From Mesostigma viride (lineage: Eukaryota > Streptophyta > Mesostigmatophyceae > Mesostigmatales > Mesostigmataceae), in NCBI GenBank assembly GCA_009746045.1, contig RPFO01000041.1, forward strand, positions 6,649,302 to 6,713,301: DNA of 64,000 bases, written 5' to 3'. The position numbers and the translations under genes were made by a program. Shown here in pieces: positions 9,743 to 20,254 of this stretch (the first letter of the stretch is position 1; every line of letters begins with the position of its first letter). The notes under the pieces were generated by a model that saw only the letters and a list, made by a program, of their open reading frames with translations, was not told the DNA's origin and made no database searches.

Positions 9743-11634
9743 CTATGGCCGCCCGTGTAAGGGGTCCATGAGCCCACGGAGCAGAGGGTACTGCCGCTCC
9801 GCCTTCTCCTCCAGCTTGGTGAGGGCATCTGCAGGGTTGTCCACACCAGGCACATGTTCAATGTGAGCTAGGTAGGACATCTCCTTGAGCAACAAGTAGT
9901 CAAGGTCCCTGCTCCTGGCCAGCTGCCTGTGCACAAATTGCACCATGCCCATGCTGTCAGTCCTCACCAGTGTGTGCAGCTGCAACCTACAGGAAGCCAC
10001 TTGACATAGCTGGTAGAAGAGCTCCCTCAAGTAAAGAGCAGTATGCAGCCCTTCACAGATCGCCCTGCACTCAGCAATATCACTGCTGGGTGTAACCCTG
10101 TTCTGCAACCGACTGTACCAGGTAACAAGTGAGGTGTGATCTTGCTCCAGGGTAACTAATGCTGCTGCCCTGCCCCTGACCTCTGTGACCTTTCTATTAT
10201 CCATAGAACTGTCCACATAGAGAACCATGTCAAGGGGCTTGTACAAATCCACAGGACCCAGTATAAGAGGGGGAGACATCATGACAGCCTGCACCACACT
10301 CTCAGCACCCACCTCAACCAGCTGGGAATCAGTAAGTCGACTCAAAACCAGCAAGTCAGGGGCACATATACTTGCAAGCCATGCCAGCATGCCCCTGATG
10401 GTAGCACACCTAGCCTGCGTGATGGGCTCCTGCAATGCATCTACAATCTGCTGTGGATAGTCCTTACCACCCTCCATCCTGATGAACCACGAGCCCTTGG
10501 CTTGGAACAACGTAGCCTGCATGCCACAGAAGACCATAGGCTCATTCTCCACCATGTGCTGTATCTTACCCAGCTCAAACCGCTTCTGGATCTTGGCCAA
10601 AACAGCCTCAACCCAGTCTGGTGGACCTATAAGATGCAGGTCATCACCATGCAGTGAGGCAAAGACAGGAAGGCCATTGTGGGACCCTTGGAACAAACAG
10701 GGATCCACTGGAGACACAGAAAACCCACAAGTATTCTTCAAGAATTTCTCTAGGCTCTTTCTCCAGATAATGGGACTGGACCTGAGACCTTCCAACCCTT
10801 TTAGAATTCTCAGGTACCTGGCCTTTATCTCTGCTCTCCATACAGCAGGTACAGTCACAAAGAAAGGAGGGATATCTCTCCAAGTCTGCCTAGCCTGATC
10901 TTGGTCACCCTTGAGAAAAGCCCTCTTGAAATCAATTAGCACAGAGCTATAGGGTACACCCTTAACCAGAAAAGACAGAAATATACACAGCAGAATCCTC
11001 CACGTGTCATGCAGCATCCCTGGAGTATAGAGCTCCTCATCTAACAACTGGCCAGTGCCATGATACTCGGTTACAACTGGTCTGACATGTGGCACCTGGA
11101 CACCATCCACCTCCTTGATCGAGCTTGAGGACAAACATCAATCTGAGCAGCTGGTGAACTTCTGGCAGCTCATCCACAGGTTCTGCACAGTTGGAAACTA
11201 TCCACTCATGCCCAGAAGCAACAAAGCCAAGAGTCCATGCCTTAGCCATCTTGGGGCTTTGCATCATCTCGACTAGCTGGCGCCAGGGAATAGGACTGTG
11301 AGCAGCTATCTGGTACCTGTTTACCCCTAACTGCCGTGGATCAAAGGTGGTTGGGATTATCAACAGGTCCTCAGCTATGGGCTCCTGTCCTTAAGGACCC
11401 TCAGCTGGCTGACTCTTAACAGCCTTTACCGCCACTGCAAGACCCTGGGAATAGTGATATCTTTCAAGGGGGAGGCTGCCCCTGCCTTCTAGTGCCAACT
11501 CATCAGAGGTCAAAGTAACCCCTGGCATGCACAAGAAGTTCTGACCCAGAATGGCAGGCCCCTGATAGCCCTCTACCACACAGAACGTGGTGGGCACCCC
11601 TAAGATAGGCACACTCACTTCCCCTAGGATCTTC
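9743..11634 (-). pseudogene. pol: E2 pol, protease C-terminal half - RT - RNase H (copy A)
   Basis: The minus strand encodes, in order: the back half of a retropepsin-like domain (VPILGVP...AILGQNFL, 11391-11630), the RT, and RNase H. RT motif A is DFKRAFLKGD and the catalytic loop is HGDD, where copia elements have YVDD. RNase H residues are D in YVDSSMD, E in AECRAI, D in RTDSMG and D in NPADALTK. An in-frame TAA at 11391 and a one-base shift near 11120 occur in both A and C, so they look real; this E2 is probably inactive. From 11134 to 9743 the 463-residue RT-RNase H frame is intact. E1 interrupts the protease at 11635. Confidence 0.85.
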
Positions 11635-11979
11635 AGTTAAAGCCCGACCGGCTCAGCTATGGCGGTCGGTCACGTTGAGCTTGGGATAAGGTGAACACAG
11701 AGAACTGCTGTCGGAGCTGGCCCACCACTGGTTTATGTCTTAGCCAGCAAACCCTATCCGGTTAGCCGTAACCGTGGGACAAGCTAGCTGTCCGTACCGA
11801 CCCGGATAAGGCCCCGGACTGGGGCCTAGGTGGCGCCGGCCCTAGGCGCCGCCCTTAGACCGGTCGACCGCATCGGACCGCCGGATTATAGCCGGCGGCT
11901 TAGCGGACGCTAGCGGAAGGCGTGCGGACGGACATGGGGAACTTAGAGCCAGATCCTAGGGCTCTAGAGTTACTCAACT
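11635..11979 (-). repeat. E1 3' LTR (copy A)
   Basis: 345 bp, GC-rich and full of short palindromes such as CCTAGG and GGCGCC. On the minus strand it begins AGTTGAGTAAC and ends GGGCTTTAACT. The partner LTR is at 17444-17788. Confidence 0.92.
11878..11898 (-). promoter_or_regulatory. TATA-like box in a perfect hairpin within the E1 LTR
   Basis: On the minus strand CCGCCGG and CCGGCGG pair around the loop CTATAAT. An AT-rich TATA-like stretch in an otherwise GC-rich LTR, on the coding strand, is a candidate core promoter; the stem could also act in the RNA. No start site can be assigned from sequence alone. Confidence 0.3.
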
Positions 11980-12356
11980 CCGACATACTCTTTTGTTCTT
12001 TGATTAATTATCAAAATAATTACATCAAATGCAGACCATACAAAACCCTCTAAGGTAGGGAACTCAAGGGGGCCTCAAGGCCGTCAAAATCACCACGGTA
12101 TCGACCCGCGCCCTTGTGATCACACATGAATAGTGATGTAATAAGTATCGAGAAAAAAACAACTATGCCACCAGACAAAAGGTGACCCATTTATTAGGAC
12201 CAGTGACCCGCCGACGGGCCCAAGGCACCGTCCAACGTGGCTAGGGTATGGTCAGGACAAGCAAAAAAACTACCACCATGATATTCGTGAATGCTAGCAA
12301 CACAGGGTGAGTTATGGCTGTATTCATAAAGCGCCCGAGCCGTAACCCTGTGTGGC
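11980..12356 (-). other. E1 3' untranslated region (copy A)
   Basis: About 380 bp between the RNase H stop and the 3' LTR. It is AT-richer than the coding part (a TTAATTATCAAAATAATTA stretch near 12003-12021). A moderately purine-rich stretch sits next to the LTR, but no clear polypurine tract like that of E2. No gene is seen. Confidence 0.6.
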
Positions 12357-14675
12357 TCACGGGTGTTGCATCGTCATGCGCTTGCGCAACACTGCGTACT
12401 GCGGGGCAGCCTCCCGCGCCTCCTTGGTGAGTGCATCCGCGGGATTGAGTTCATCCGCGATGTGCTGGAGACGCGTGACGCAGGAGGCCGCCTCAGCGAG
12501 TACGAGGTAATCAACGTCCTGTGACCGCGCATAGGGATTGTCAAGGAAGGCCAAACAACTTTGTGAGTCAGTGTGCACCGTGCTAGTCCAGTGAAGAGTG
12601 AACCCACACGAGCCAAATACCCAACCCAGCAAGTACCGCAGCCACATGCCATGTGAGATAGCTGAAACAATGCCCCGGCATTCAGCCGTGTTGGGGCTAG
12701 TGGCAATGCGGCTGTGCAAGCGCGAGTACCAATCTAACAACATGCCAGGCTGTCCCTCATTGCTAATAAAGAACAGTGCCCCCATGCGGGCCCGCACTTG
12801 GCTGACTGTGCGCGTCTCTAGATTAGCATCCGTCACTATCTCGAGGTGCACCGGCTGTGAGCAATCGAGCCCACGAAGCACAATGCCGGGCGTCATGGCC
12901 AGCTGCCGCCGAACATGAATGGACCCTAGTCCTTCCAGCACATCATCGGGCAGGCGAGCGAGCACCGCCAAATCAGGTGCCACCGTGTCCGCCAACCACC
13001 CGAGCTTGCCCTTAACCGAGGGCCCATGGGTTGCCAACAGCGGGGACGGGAGGTCGGCCAGCAGGTCAACCACATAGTTGCGGCTATCCTGCATGTGCAT
13101 GACCCATTCGCCAGAACGCGAATCCCGCTGCAACGTAGACTGCACGCCGCAAAACACCACGGGTTTACCCTCCTCATGATCCACCGCCCTGCCCAGGGGA
13201 AACTTAGCCGCCACTGCAGCAAGAAACTGGGTAGCAAAGGTGCGAGGTGCCACCAGCTTGAAGTCATCGCCATGCCACACGAAGAGGGCTGGCTCGCCAG
13301 GGACGCCGGTGGGGACCACAAAGAAGTTAGGATCCGCGCGATGGTACGTGGCCCCTAAGCTCTGCAAGACCTCCTCCGCGGAAATGCGGAAGATGATGGG
13401 AGAGCTCTGCAGCCCCTCCACCCCTGTCAACAGCTCGATATACTCGCTGCCAATGGTGCCATCCTGCCAGACCACCGGGACCTTCACCACGTAGCGGGTG
13501 CCTTGCCATGTTTGCTGCGCGACCCCAGCGTCGCTGTGGAGGAATGCCCGCTGAAAGTCACCGCACCACATCCCGTAGTCCTTGCCCGCGTTCCGCTTGC
13601 CCAAGTAGATGACCGTCAGTAGCCGATGCGAAACATGGTTGAGCCCAGGGGTATAAAGATCCTTGGCGTCCAGCGGGGAGGACCCCTTCGTCTCCGTGAC
13701 CACGGGCCTTACCCGGAACACCACCGAAGAGTTGGTCTCGTCCGGCTTGTAGGTGAGCACGAACTTCAACCGCAACCGCGTGGCCCCGGCTGGCACACTC
13801 TCCAATCCTCGGTAGACCTCGCGCTCTCGCCACTGCTCCTTGGCTCGAATGAACGCGTCGCGCCACAAAGCAAACTTGAGAGGATCTTGACAGTCCAGGA
13901 CAAGTTGCTCCCACGTCACAGGGCTATCCGCCGCCAGTGAGTGTGAGTGGAGGCCGAAGCTGCGCGGGTGCCAATCCTGAGGCTGAATGATGGACTGGAC
14001 GAGCGGCGGTGTGGAAAACGCCGCCATCGGTAAGCGCCGCACGACGCCGGGCTGCCCGACCACCACCCCCAATGGAGCGTGGTACTCGCGAAGCGGGATG
14101 CTGCCCACCCCCGCGACTGACAGCAAGTCAGCGGACACTGAGAACCCCGGGTATGATACGAAAGGTTCGCCCAGCAAGGCCACATCCTCGTAGCCATCCA
14201 CGACGTGAAACGGCGTGTCAATGCCCAACACCGGCAGCACCACCATCCCGGTAACTTGATATGCCGAAGTGCCTGCAAAGTCGGTCACCGATTTGTACGG
14301 CGACTCTAGCACTGGATACAGGGTGGCTGCCCGACGAGAGATAATAGACACGGATGCTTGCGTGTCCACAGCCACCAGCTGCCACGGTCTACACGTAGGA
14401 AACAAGGCTGACTTAACCGGCCTGACCCCCTGTGAGAGAGTTTTGACCTGAGCCACCCCTGATGCAGCTTTCGCTTTAAGCGCCTGAGCACGCCACAAGG
14501 CCGTGACCGTTGAAGCCAGGTCCCTAGGTGGGCGAGGCGCATGGGCAGGACCCTGACCCTCCGGCGAGGCCACGCTAGGCGGGCCTCCCACATTATCCGT
14601 GGCTAGCACAGGAGGTGAGTCACTACGTGCACTAGGTCCCGTCAAACCCACCCCATCCTCATCCCACCCATCCAC
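12357..14675 (-). CDS. pol: E1 protease-like - reverse transcriptase - RNase H (copy A)
   Basis: This 772-codon frame is intact. Residues about 100-200 are retropepsin-like: VDTQASVSIIS at the active site (Q where DTG has G), then VLPVLGIDTPFHVVDG and ALLG. RT spans about 235-520, with D373 in DFQRAFLH and HGDD at 468-471, in place of the usual YVDD. RNase H spans about 610-760, with D616 (TDAN), E665 (AECRG), D703 (TDSQS) and D747 (NPADALTK), the copia pattern. It overlaps the end of the gag-integrase frame by 34 bases in the -1 frame; its start is GTG or, more likely, translation enters by a shift at a C8 run near 14703. The protease lies after, not before, the integrase. The copy at 37164-39482 matches. 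Confidence 0.9.
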   Translation of the reverse strand: MDGWDEDGVGLTGPSARSDSPPVLATDNVGGPPSVASPEGQGPAHAPRPPRDLASTVTALWRAQALKAKAASGVAQVKTLSQGVRPVKSALFPTCRPWQLVAVDTQASVSIISRRAATLYPVLESPYKSVTDFAGTSAYQVTGMVVLPVLGIDTPFHVVDGYEDVALLGEPFVSYPGFSVSADLLSVAGVGSIPLREYHAPLGVVVGQPGVVRRLPMAAFSTPPLVQSIIQPQDWHPRSFGLHSHSLAADSPVTWEQLVLDCQDPLKFALWRDAFIRAKEQWREREVYRGLESVPAGATRLRLKFVLTYKPDETNSSVVFRVRPVVTETKGSSPLDAKDLYTPGLNHVSHRLLTVIYLGKRNAGKDYGMWCGDFQRAFLHSDAGVAQQTWQGTRYVVKVPVVWQDGTIGSEYIELLTGVEGLQSSPIIFRISAEEVLQSLGATYHRADPNFFVVPTGVPGEPALFVWHGDDFKLVAPRTFATQFLAAVAAKFPLGRAVDHEEGKPVVFCGVQSTLQRDSRSGEWVMHMQDSRNYVVDLLADLPSPLLATHGPSVKGKLGWLADTVAPDLAVLARLPDDVLEGLGSIHVRRQLAMTPGIVLRGLDCSQPVHLEIVTDANLETRTVSQVRARMGALFFISNEGQPGMLLDWYSRLHSRIATSPNTAECRGIVSAISHGMWLRYLLGWVFGSCGFTLHWTSTVHTDSQSCLAFLDNPYARSQDVDYLVLAEAASCVTRLQHIADELNPADALTKEAREAAPQYAVLRKRMTMQHP

Positions 14676-17424
14676 GGGGTCATATTGGGGCCCAGGGGAG
14701 GGGGGGGTGTAGCTGTGTCTGCCCCTGGGAGCGACCCGTGGGGTACCACCTCAGATGCTACGACAGGCGCATTATCCTTCACTACCCACCCCAGTGCCCT
14801 GTTGGCTGCCAGCTCACTCTCCATGCTATCCCCTTGCTTATAGCCTGCCACCGATGCCCATGGTACCCTATACACCCGATCATTCCACTCTATGTCTATG
14901 ACCCGCAGCGGCCAGTCTAACTTTGTGATGGCCCCAGGCCCCTGCATGGTGCCCCGTTTGCCGCTGGGCGAGCTCTCCTTGTGGAACATGACCAACTGCC
15001 CGACCTCAAAAGCGCTAGACAAATCAGGCAGCGTGGCATCCTTGAGCCGCAGCTTGGCGGCGGTATCCTGTAGATGCTGTTGGTATGCCTCTACTACCTC
15101 GGGTGAGTAGGTGCCCGCTGACAGCCCCCGAGGCGTGACTAGCCCAAAGCCCTTGACATCAAGCACGTGCCTATGGTTGCACACATGCATGAGCTCCTTG
15201 CACCACGCCGTCTTGACCGCGTAGGATTTGCCATGTGGGTTATCCTGTCGCTTGGCTGCCACAGTCTTGACATAGCTTACAGTGCGATCTATCATGCCCA
15301 TATTGCCGTGATCCTCACGCCCCACGATGACCACGGCCTCCATCCCCGGCAAACCTTGCACACAGCGGAACTGCTGGTCTAGCATGAGCTCCACTACGGG
15401 ATGAAAGAAAGCCAGGCTGATCTTGATAGCCCTGTGCAGGTCAGCCTCAAACATGTGAGGCAGCGGCTCAATGTAGGTGGCCTTGCTGAACCTATCCTTG
15501 ACTATGAAATAGGTGTCCCCCCCTTCCATGTGCATGACATCCCCCACAAGGTACCCTCGCTCCAAGGGTGGAGTCTTGGCATGCCGCCTACGCGACTTCT
15601 TCCTGATCTTGATGCAGGCAGGACACTGAGCACGCACATTCTTCAGCTCGTTGTATAAAGGTGCCCCCAACATGTGTGCCCCCTCTACCTCGGCTTGGGC
15701 CTCATGCCCGTATGCACGGTGCATCTGGTATGCTAACAGTTTCAGGGTGACAGCCTGAGGTGCAGTGGCATTGTCAGGATTCTCAACAGGTGGGGTGACT
15801 ACTGGGGTAGTGACATTGGCTAACTGGGCAGCTTCAGAGGCTGCACGAAAGGCCGCCCGTGTGAGCACCTTGCCAATGTGAAGATCCACACTAGGGTGGT
15901 GTGTACCGAGAACATCTGCCCGCCCAGCATTCTCTTGCACTGTCACAACATTCCTCATAGGCCCAACCGCCCCAGTATCTAGCTGGGGTGCTGCAGTAGT
16001 GCTTGGTCGCTCGGCGTTGTACACACCCGACCTAGAAGACACCACATTGCTTAGGTCACGCATTGTAGACCCGTGCTCAGGAAGCACGTGATCCTGGCGC
16101 GACAGAGCCAGAGCAGCATCAACGGATTGCGTGAGCACATCACGGAATGAGACAGAGGATGCAGTCACGTTGCTTTTAGGAACGACGTCAGGCTCTACGA
16201 CGGCCCGGTTCAGCGTGACGCATTGAGCAAAAGAAGGGGTATCGAGCGTGCTCTCACCTGACTTTCGTGCTGCCCGTCGCTCTGCCCACTCCTCGCGTGT
16301 GCCGTGGACGACGATGCGCTTGGCCTTGCACGCCTCCACGCTGTGACCACGCAGAACGTCGTGGCACTTGCGGCAAAGGTTGTCCTCGAGCTCCAGGTCC
16401 GGGCGAACTCGGCAGTCATCCCGGACATGGCGACGTCCGAAGCAGCGCTCACAGCGTTGCTTGCGGTCAGTAGACGCCCCCTGCTGCCGCTTGGCCGGGG
16501 GATGATCACCCTGCTTGGCGTCGCCACCATGCCCGCGCTTGCGCCCTCGCTGGCCCCCGTTGTTGCCGTGGCCGACGACCTTTTTCAGGATGGCCGTAAG
16601 CTCCGACCGCGTAATTGGAGCCTCTGCGCCTGAAGAAGAAGACGCGCCGGCATCCACCTTGCGCAGGGATGGCAGAGCAGCCGAGGCAGCCGGCTTGGAC
16701 TGCGCACTCTTGAAGCATGAGATCAAATACAGCATGCCCTCGTCGAAACTGACGGCACTCTTCTTTTTGAGTTCCGTCGCTATGGTCAGATGCACATCCG
16801 ACGACAGGTCGCATTTCTTGAGAAATCGATTGCACAGGAAAATGGGCTTGAGAGTATCTAGCAGCTTGTGCTTGTGCACGAAGACCTGGAAATCACGTGC
16901 AGCCCCGGGCAAATTTGCCTTATTAACTGCATAGCCCTCGAAGTCGTTGAAGGCTTGCTCGTCGGCCTCTTCCTTAGACCGCGACAAGTGGGCATCTAGA
17001 CCGTTGTAAAAAACTTCCCAGGTTTGTTTGTTGTCGTCCGCAATGCGAACTAGATTGGCAATGTTTGGGTGCTTTGTTGTACTGCAGAATACTGCACGGA
17101 ACTTGCCAATCAGCTCCGAATCTTTGTCTGCGCGTCCATCGCGCAGACGCTTGAGAGCAGCTAGAAAATCTGCTGCGTCGTCCGCCGTATAGTCGGCAGG
17201 TAGATCGCGGGCACCTCCGTTTGCTTGAGAGGGCCGCGATTCAGTGCATCGTCAGCAGCAAGCATCAGATGCTTGAACTGCTTGGCCAGTTCAGGTTGCG
17301 CCACGAGGGTTTGCATCAACCTCGTGGCCTCGTCCGCACTAAAGCGTGGCAGGACGGACCCTGCGGCCTCGCCACTTGGCGTATCTGTGTGTTCGCCCGT
17401 GCGGCTCCGTGTACCGGAAGCCAT
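14642..17424 (-). CDS. gag-int: E1 gag - integrase polyprotein (copy A)
   Basis: The start is MASGTRSRTG at 17424, only 19 bases inside the LTR. The frame breaks near 17206, where A lacks one C present in C; otherwise it would be about 927 codons. A helical capsid-like region is followed by a basic RGRKRGHGG segment and two Cys/His knuckles (CERCFGRRHVRDDC and CRKCHDVLRGHSVEAC). Then comes an integrase: HRAYGH...CPAC for the zinc site, and catalytic candidates D in GDVMHM, D in LDQQF and D in GMIDRT, where integrases normally have E. Further on, VYRVPWASVAGYKQGD may be a C-terminal DNA-binding part. An LDTGA motif before the integrase lacks other protease features. Confidence 0.85.
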
Positions 17425-17443
17425 CGGGATTTTTATGAATACA

Positions 17444-17788
17444 AGTTAAAGCCCGACCGGCTCAGCTATGGCGGTCGGTCACGTTGAGCTTGGGATAAGG
17501 TGAACACAGAGAACTGCTGTCGGAGCTGGCCCACCACTGGTTTATGTCTTAGCCAGCAAACCCTATCCGGTTAGCCGTAACCGTGGGACAAGCTAGCTGT
17601 CCGTACCGACCCGGATAAGGCCCCGGACTGGGGCCTAGGTGGCGCCGGCCCTAGGCGCCGCCCTTAGACCGGTCGACCGCATCGGACCGCCGGATTATAG
17701 CCGGCGGCTTAGCGGACGCTAGCGGAAGGCGTGCGGACGGACATGGGGAACTTAGAGCCAGATCCTAGGGCTCTAGAGTTACTCAACT
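17444..17788 (-). repeat. E1 5' LTR (copy A)
   Basis: 345 bp, matching 11635-11979. It carries the element promoter by position. The inner edge is at 17444, and the gag ATG follows 19 bases later, with no canonical TGG-starting tRNA primer site between. Confidence 0.92.
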
Positions 17789-17793
17789 TCTTC

Positions 17794-18680
17794 ATGGACA
17801 CCTTTCCTGAGAAATCAGACACAGCAAGGCACTAAGGCAGATGCCACAAGTGGCACTGACTCTGCTGCTAGCACCACTGTCTTCACCTCACGTATGGATC
17901 TCTCTACAGCCCCTTGCTGCCCATGACTCTCCCTGGGGACTACTACCAGCTTACAAGGCAGCTGGTCCTGATGCTTGAGCAAACAGTCAAACTGCAAGTC
18001 TGCCTGCACACTCTTGCACACCCAAAGCCTGGGATCAGGGCCTTCATACCCAACAACAAGTGGTGCTCCTGCATACCAGGCAGAACGTCTATCAGCCTGT
18101 ATCTACTAAACCTGTCCACCCCCACCAATATATACAAGCCCCTGATATGCTGGATATCCATCTGGATGTCGCCACGCTCCCTAGTAGCAGGTTCCCTAGC
18201 ATGGGACTGAGGTGGGTGAACAGCATTCTCCTGGCATCCACAGTTCTCAGCAGCAGCCTGGCAAGCCTCCCACAAAGGCTCCCTACCTAGCTTCCAAGCA
18301 AACATTGCTGCCTGCCCAGAATGCCCAAACATGTGATGCAACCTATGGCCAGCCTCAGCATAGCTCAGCACTCTCTCAGTACTGACCTGGCGAGACGTCT
18401 GAACCGTGTGTGGGGACACATGATCCACTTCTGAGGTTCCAGGGCTTCCCTGCAGGCCGTCCTGACGCCCCAAGTCAGGCCCTGCACCCTGGACCGCTCC
18501 AGGCCCTTCCAGCAAGGTCCCTTGGCCCTCCAGGCCAGCACCTGCTGGAGACCCACCACCTGCATGAGGAATAGGGAATTCAGCTGCAGCGTTGTTATTG
18601 CAATCCAGTGGAAGAACAACATCTTTACACCCTTGGTGCTGCACAAGGGGCACACCCCCGTCCTTATGTATATCCAGCAC
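17794..18680 (-). pseudogene. int: E2 integrase (copy A, frameshifted)
   Basis: The minus strand encodes an integrase zinc-site candidate (HHMFGH...CGC), a catalytic D in DIQMDIQ or the following VDRFSRY segment, a D in QADLQF and E in QQGAVERS. Unlike E1, the last catalytic residue is Glu. It is split by a one-base difference from copy C near 18020 (four C residues in C, three here), so this break may be an error. It ends near 17815, directly before the back half of the protease, so the integrase C-terminus and the protease active site appear deleted in E2. Confidence 0.75.
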
Positions 18681-18723
18681 ACCTTCCCTAGGGGTGATTG
18701 ACTATTTACAGGGGATGATGTAG

Positions 18724-19755
18724 CTAGTCACTGCTGCCCAGACTGGCCTCCTGCCCCAGCAGGCTTGGCCTTCCTGTCAGGGCACTCACGACGCCAGTGA
18801 CCTTCCTTGCCACACACAAAGCATGCTCCACCCTTCTTCCCAGACCCAGCCCCACCCTTGCCAGGCTTCCCCTGGCCTCCCTGAGACTGCCCACCCTGCT
18901 TGCCCTGGTTGCCTTGAGCTTGGCCCTTGCCTTGCCCTTGGCCACCCTTACCCTGCTGACCACCAGCTTGCTGGCTCCCAACCCCTCCTTGGGAACCTGC
19001 ACCCTTGCCACCCTGAGCCCCTTGCCTCTGGCGCCTGAAGCGCTTACGCTTGTTAGGCCTTGCCCCATCACGGGCTGGGTACCGGGGACATCACCTTGGC
19101 CCTGCACAGCGGAGGTGGCATTGCTGCCATGGGACTGGATAGCTTTGCAGGCAGGATCTGGCTTCCTTATGCTGAGGATTACAAGCTCCAGAGCACGCAA
19201 GGAGCCATCAGTCTGGTTAAGAAACATGCGGGCACCGTTCCTCCCATCCACACTCAGACCCATACGGTCCAGGAAATAGTCTGCCAAGGCCCTATCTGTG
19301 ACCAGGAAGCCATACTTGGCCCCCTTGTCCCTGATACGGTTGAGCCTAGCCCATTCCTCTGCCACAGGACCCACTATCTCAAAGGTGTCATACTGATGTT
19401 TATAATAGTTGGTGAGGTTGAGAACCTTGTCAGAGAACTCCTCCCTCAACCCATCCAGGAACTGTGCCCAGGTTAGCTTATCCTTGACAGCATCCTAGCC
19501 TTTTTCACGACGCTCTGATGAGTCCCTGTTGCACGTGGACGAGTGAAACACTTGCACTAGGTTGACAGTGGGGTCCACGGAGAACACAACCAGCTCCATG
19601 TCCTCTAGCCACTTGCCTAAAGCTTCCTGGTGCTAGCGGTGGGTTAAGAGGCTTTTTGTCCATTCATAACAGTGACTGCACTCATGTGAGGCCTCGACCC
19701 TGGCAGCGCCTTTACTGGTTCCACCACAGCGGTTGTCACAGCAACAGCACCACGA
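18724..19755 (-). pseudogene. gag: E2 gag, C-terminal two thirds (copy A)
   Basis: Same protein as 43535-44562. It has a capsid-like helical region, a Gly/Gln/Lys-rich tail, and a CCHC knuckle that is out of frame here because A lacks one C near 19082. Several further indels relative to C appear after 19490, where quality seems to fall towards the join at 19941. Confidence 0.75.
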
Positions 19756-19941
19756 GGGGATTCATAAGTGTTTGCTCAATTTCATAAATTTTACTCAATT
19801 TTTCCACATGTGATTAAATCCTTATATTTGTCAATAAGCAGGGGTCATCCAGCCTTCAGACCACAGAAAATAGACCACCCACAAAAAATTGGGCTCATTA
19901 TGAGCTTCAAATGGTGACATTGTGACAGCATACATGTGCAG
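19756..19941. other. Left end of the fold-back element, truncated (copy A)
   Basis: It corresponds to 44565-44755 with many small indels, beginning GGGGATTCATAAGTGTTTGC. It stops abruptly at about 19941, where (GGTC)n-type sequence begins. That join has no equivalent in C and is a suspected assembly breakpoint. Confidence 0.75.
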
Positions 19942-20254
19942 TTTTTCGGTGTCGGGGTCGTCGTCGTCGGGTCCGTCGTCGGTCGGTGGTCGGTGTTCGG
20001 TCGGTCGGTCGTCGTCGGTCGATCGTTTCGGTCGTCGTGGGTCGGTCGGTCTGTCGGTCGTCGGTCGGCTTGTCGGCTTTATGTTCGATGTCGGGTCGGT
20101 GCGGTGGGTCGGTCGTCTGTGGTCAGTCCGTCGTGGTTGGTCGGTCGTCCCGGTCGGTCGGTCAGCAACAAAGTAATGGATAGGGAACCAAACCTACAGC
20201 GTGAGAGGGAGTATCTAACTAGATGAGATGCAGCACGTCTAGGGGGAGAAGAAG

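Larger units (their letters stand above)
11635..17788 (-). mobile_element. E1 LTR retrotransposon, complete (copy A)
   Basis: 6154 bp with 345-bp LTRs at 11635-11979 and 17444-17788, which look identical on reading. The ends are AGTT...AACT, flanked by the 5-bp duplication TCTTC (11630-11634 and 17789-17793). It lies in the protease codons of E2; removing it and one duplication restores that frame. Coding order on the minus strand is gag, integrase, protease-like, RT, RNase H. The matching LTRs imply recent insertion. It recurs in C at 36442-42594 and, degraded, in B at 23737-29754. Confidence 0.93.

Noticed and set aside
16210-16530. Opposite-frame ORFs over the E1 and E2 coding regions
   Set aside because: Shadow frames of the polyproteins; the zinc-knuckle, integrase and RT motifs are all in the assigned frames.
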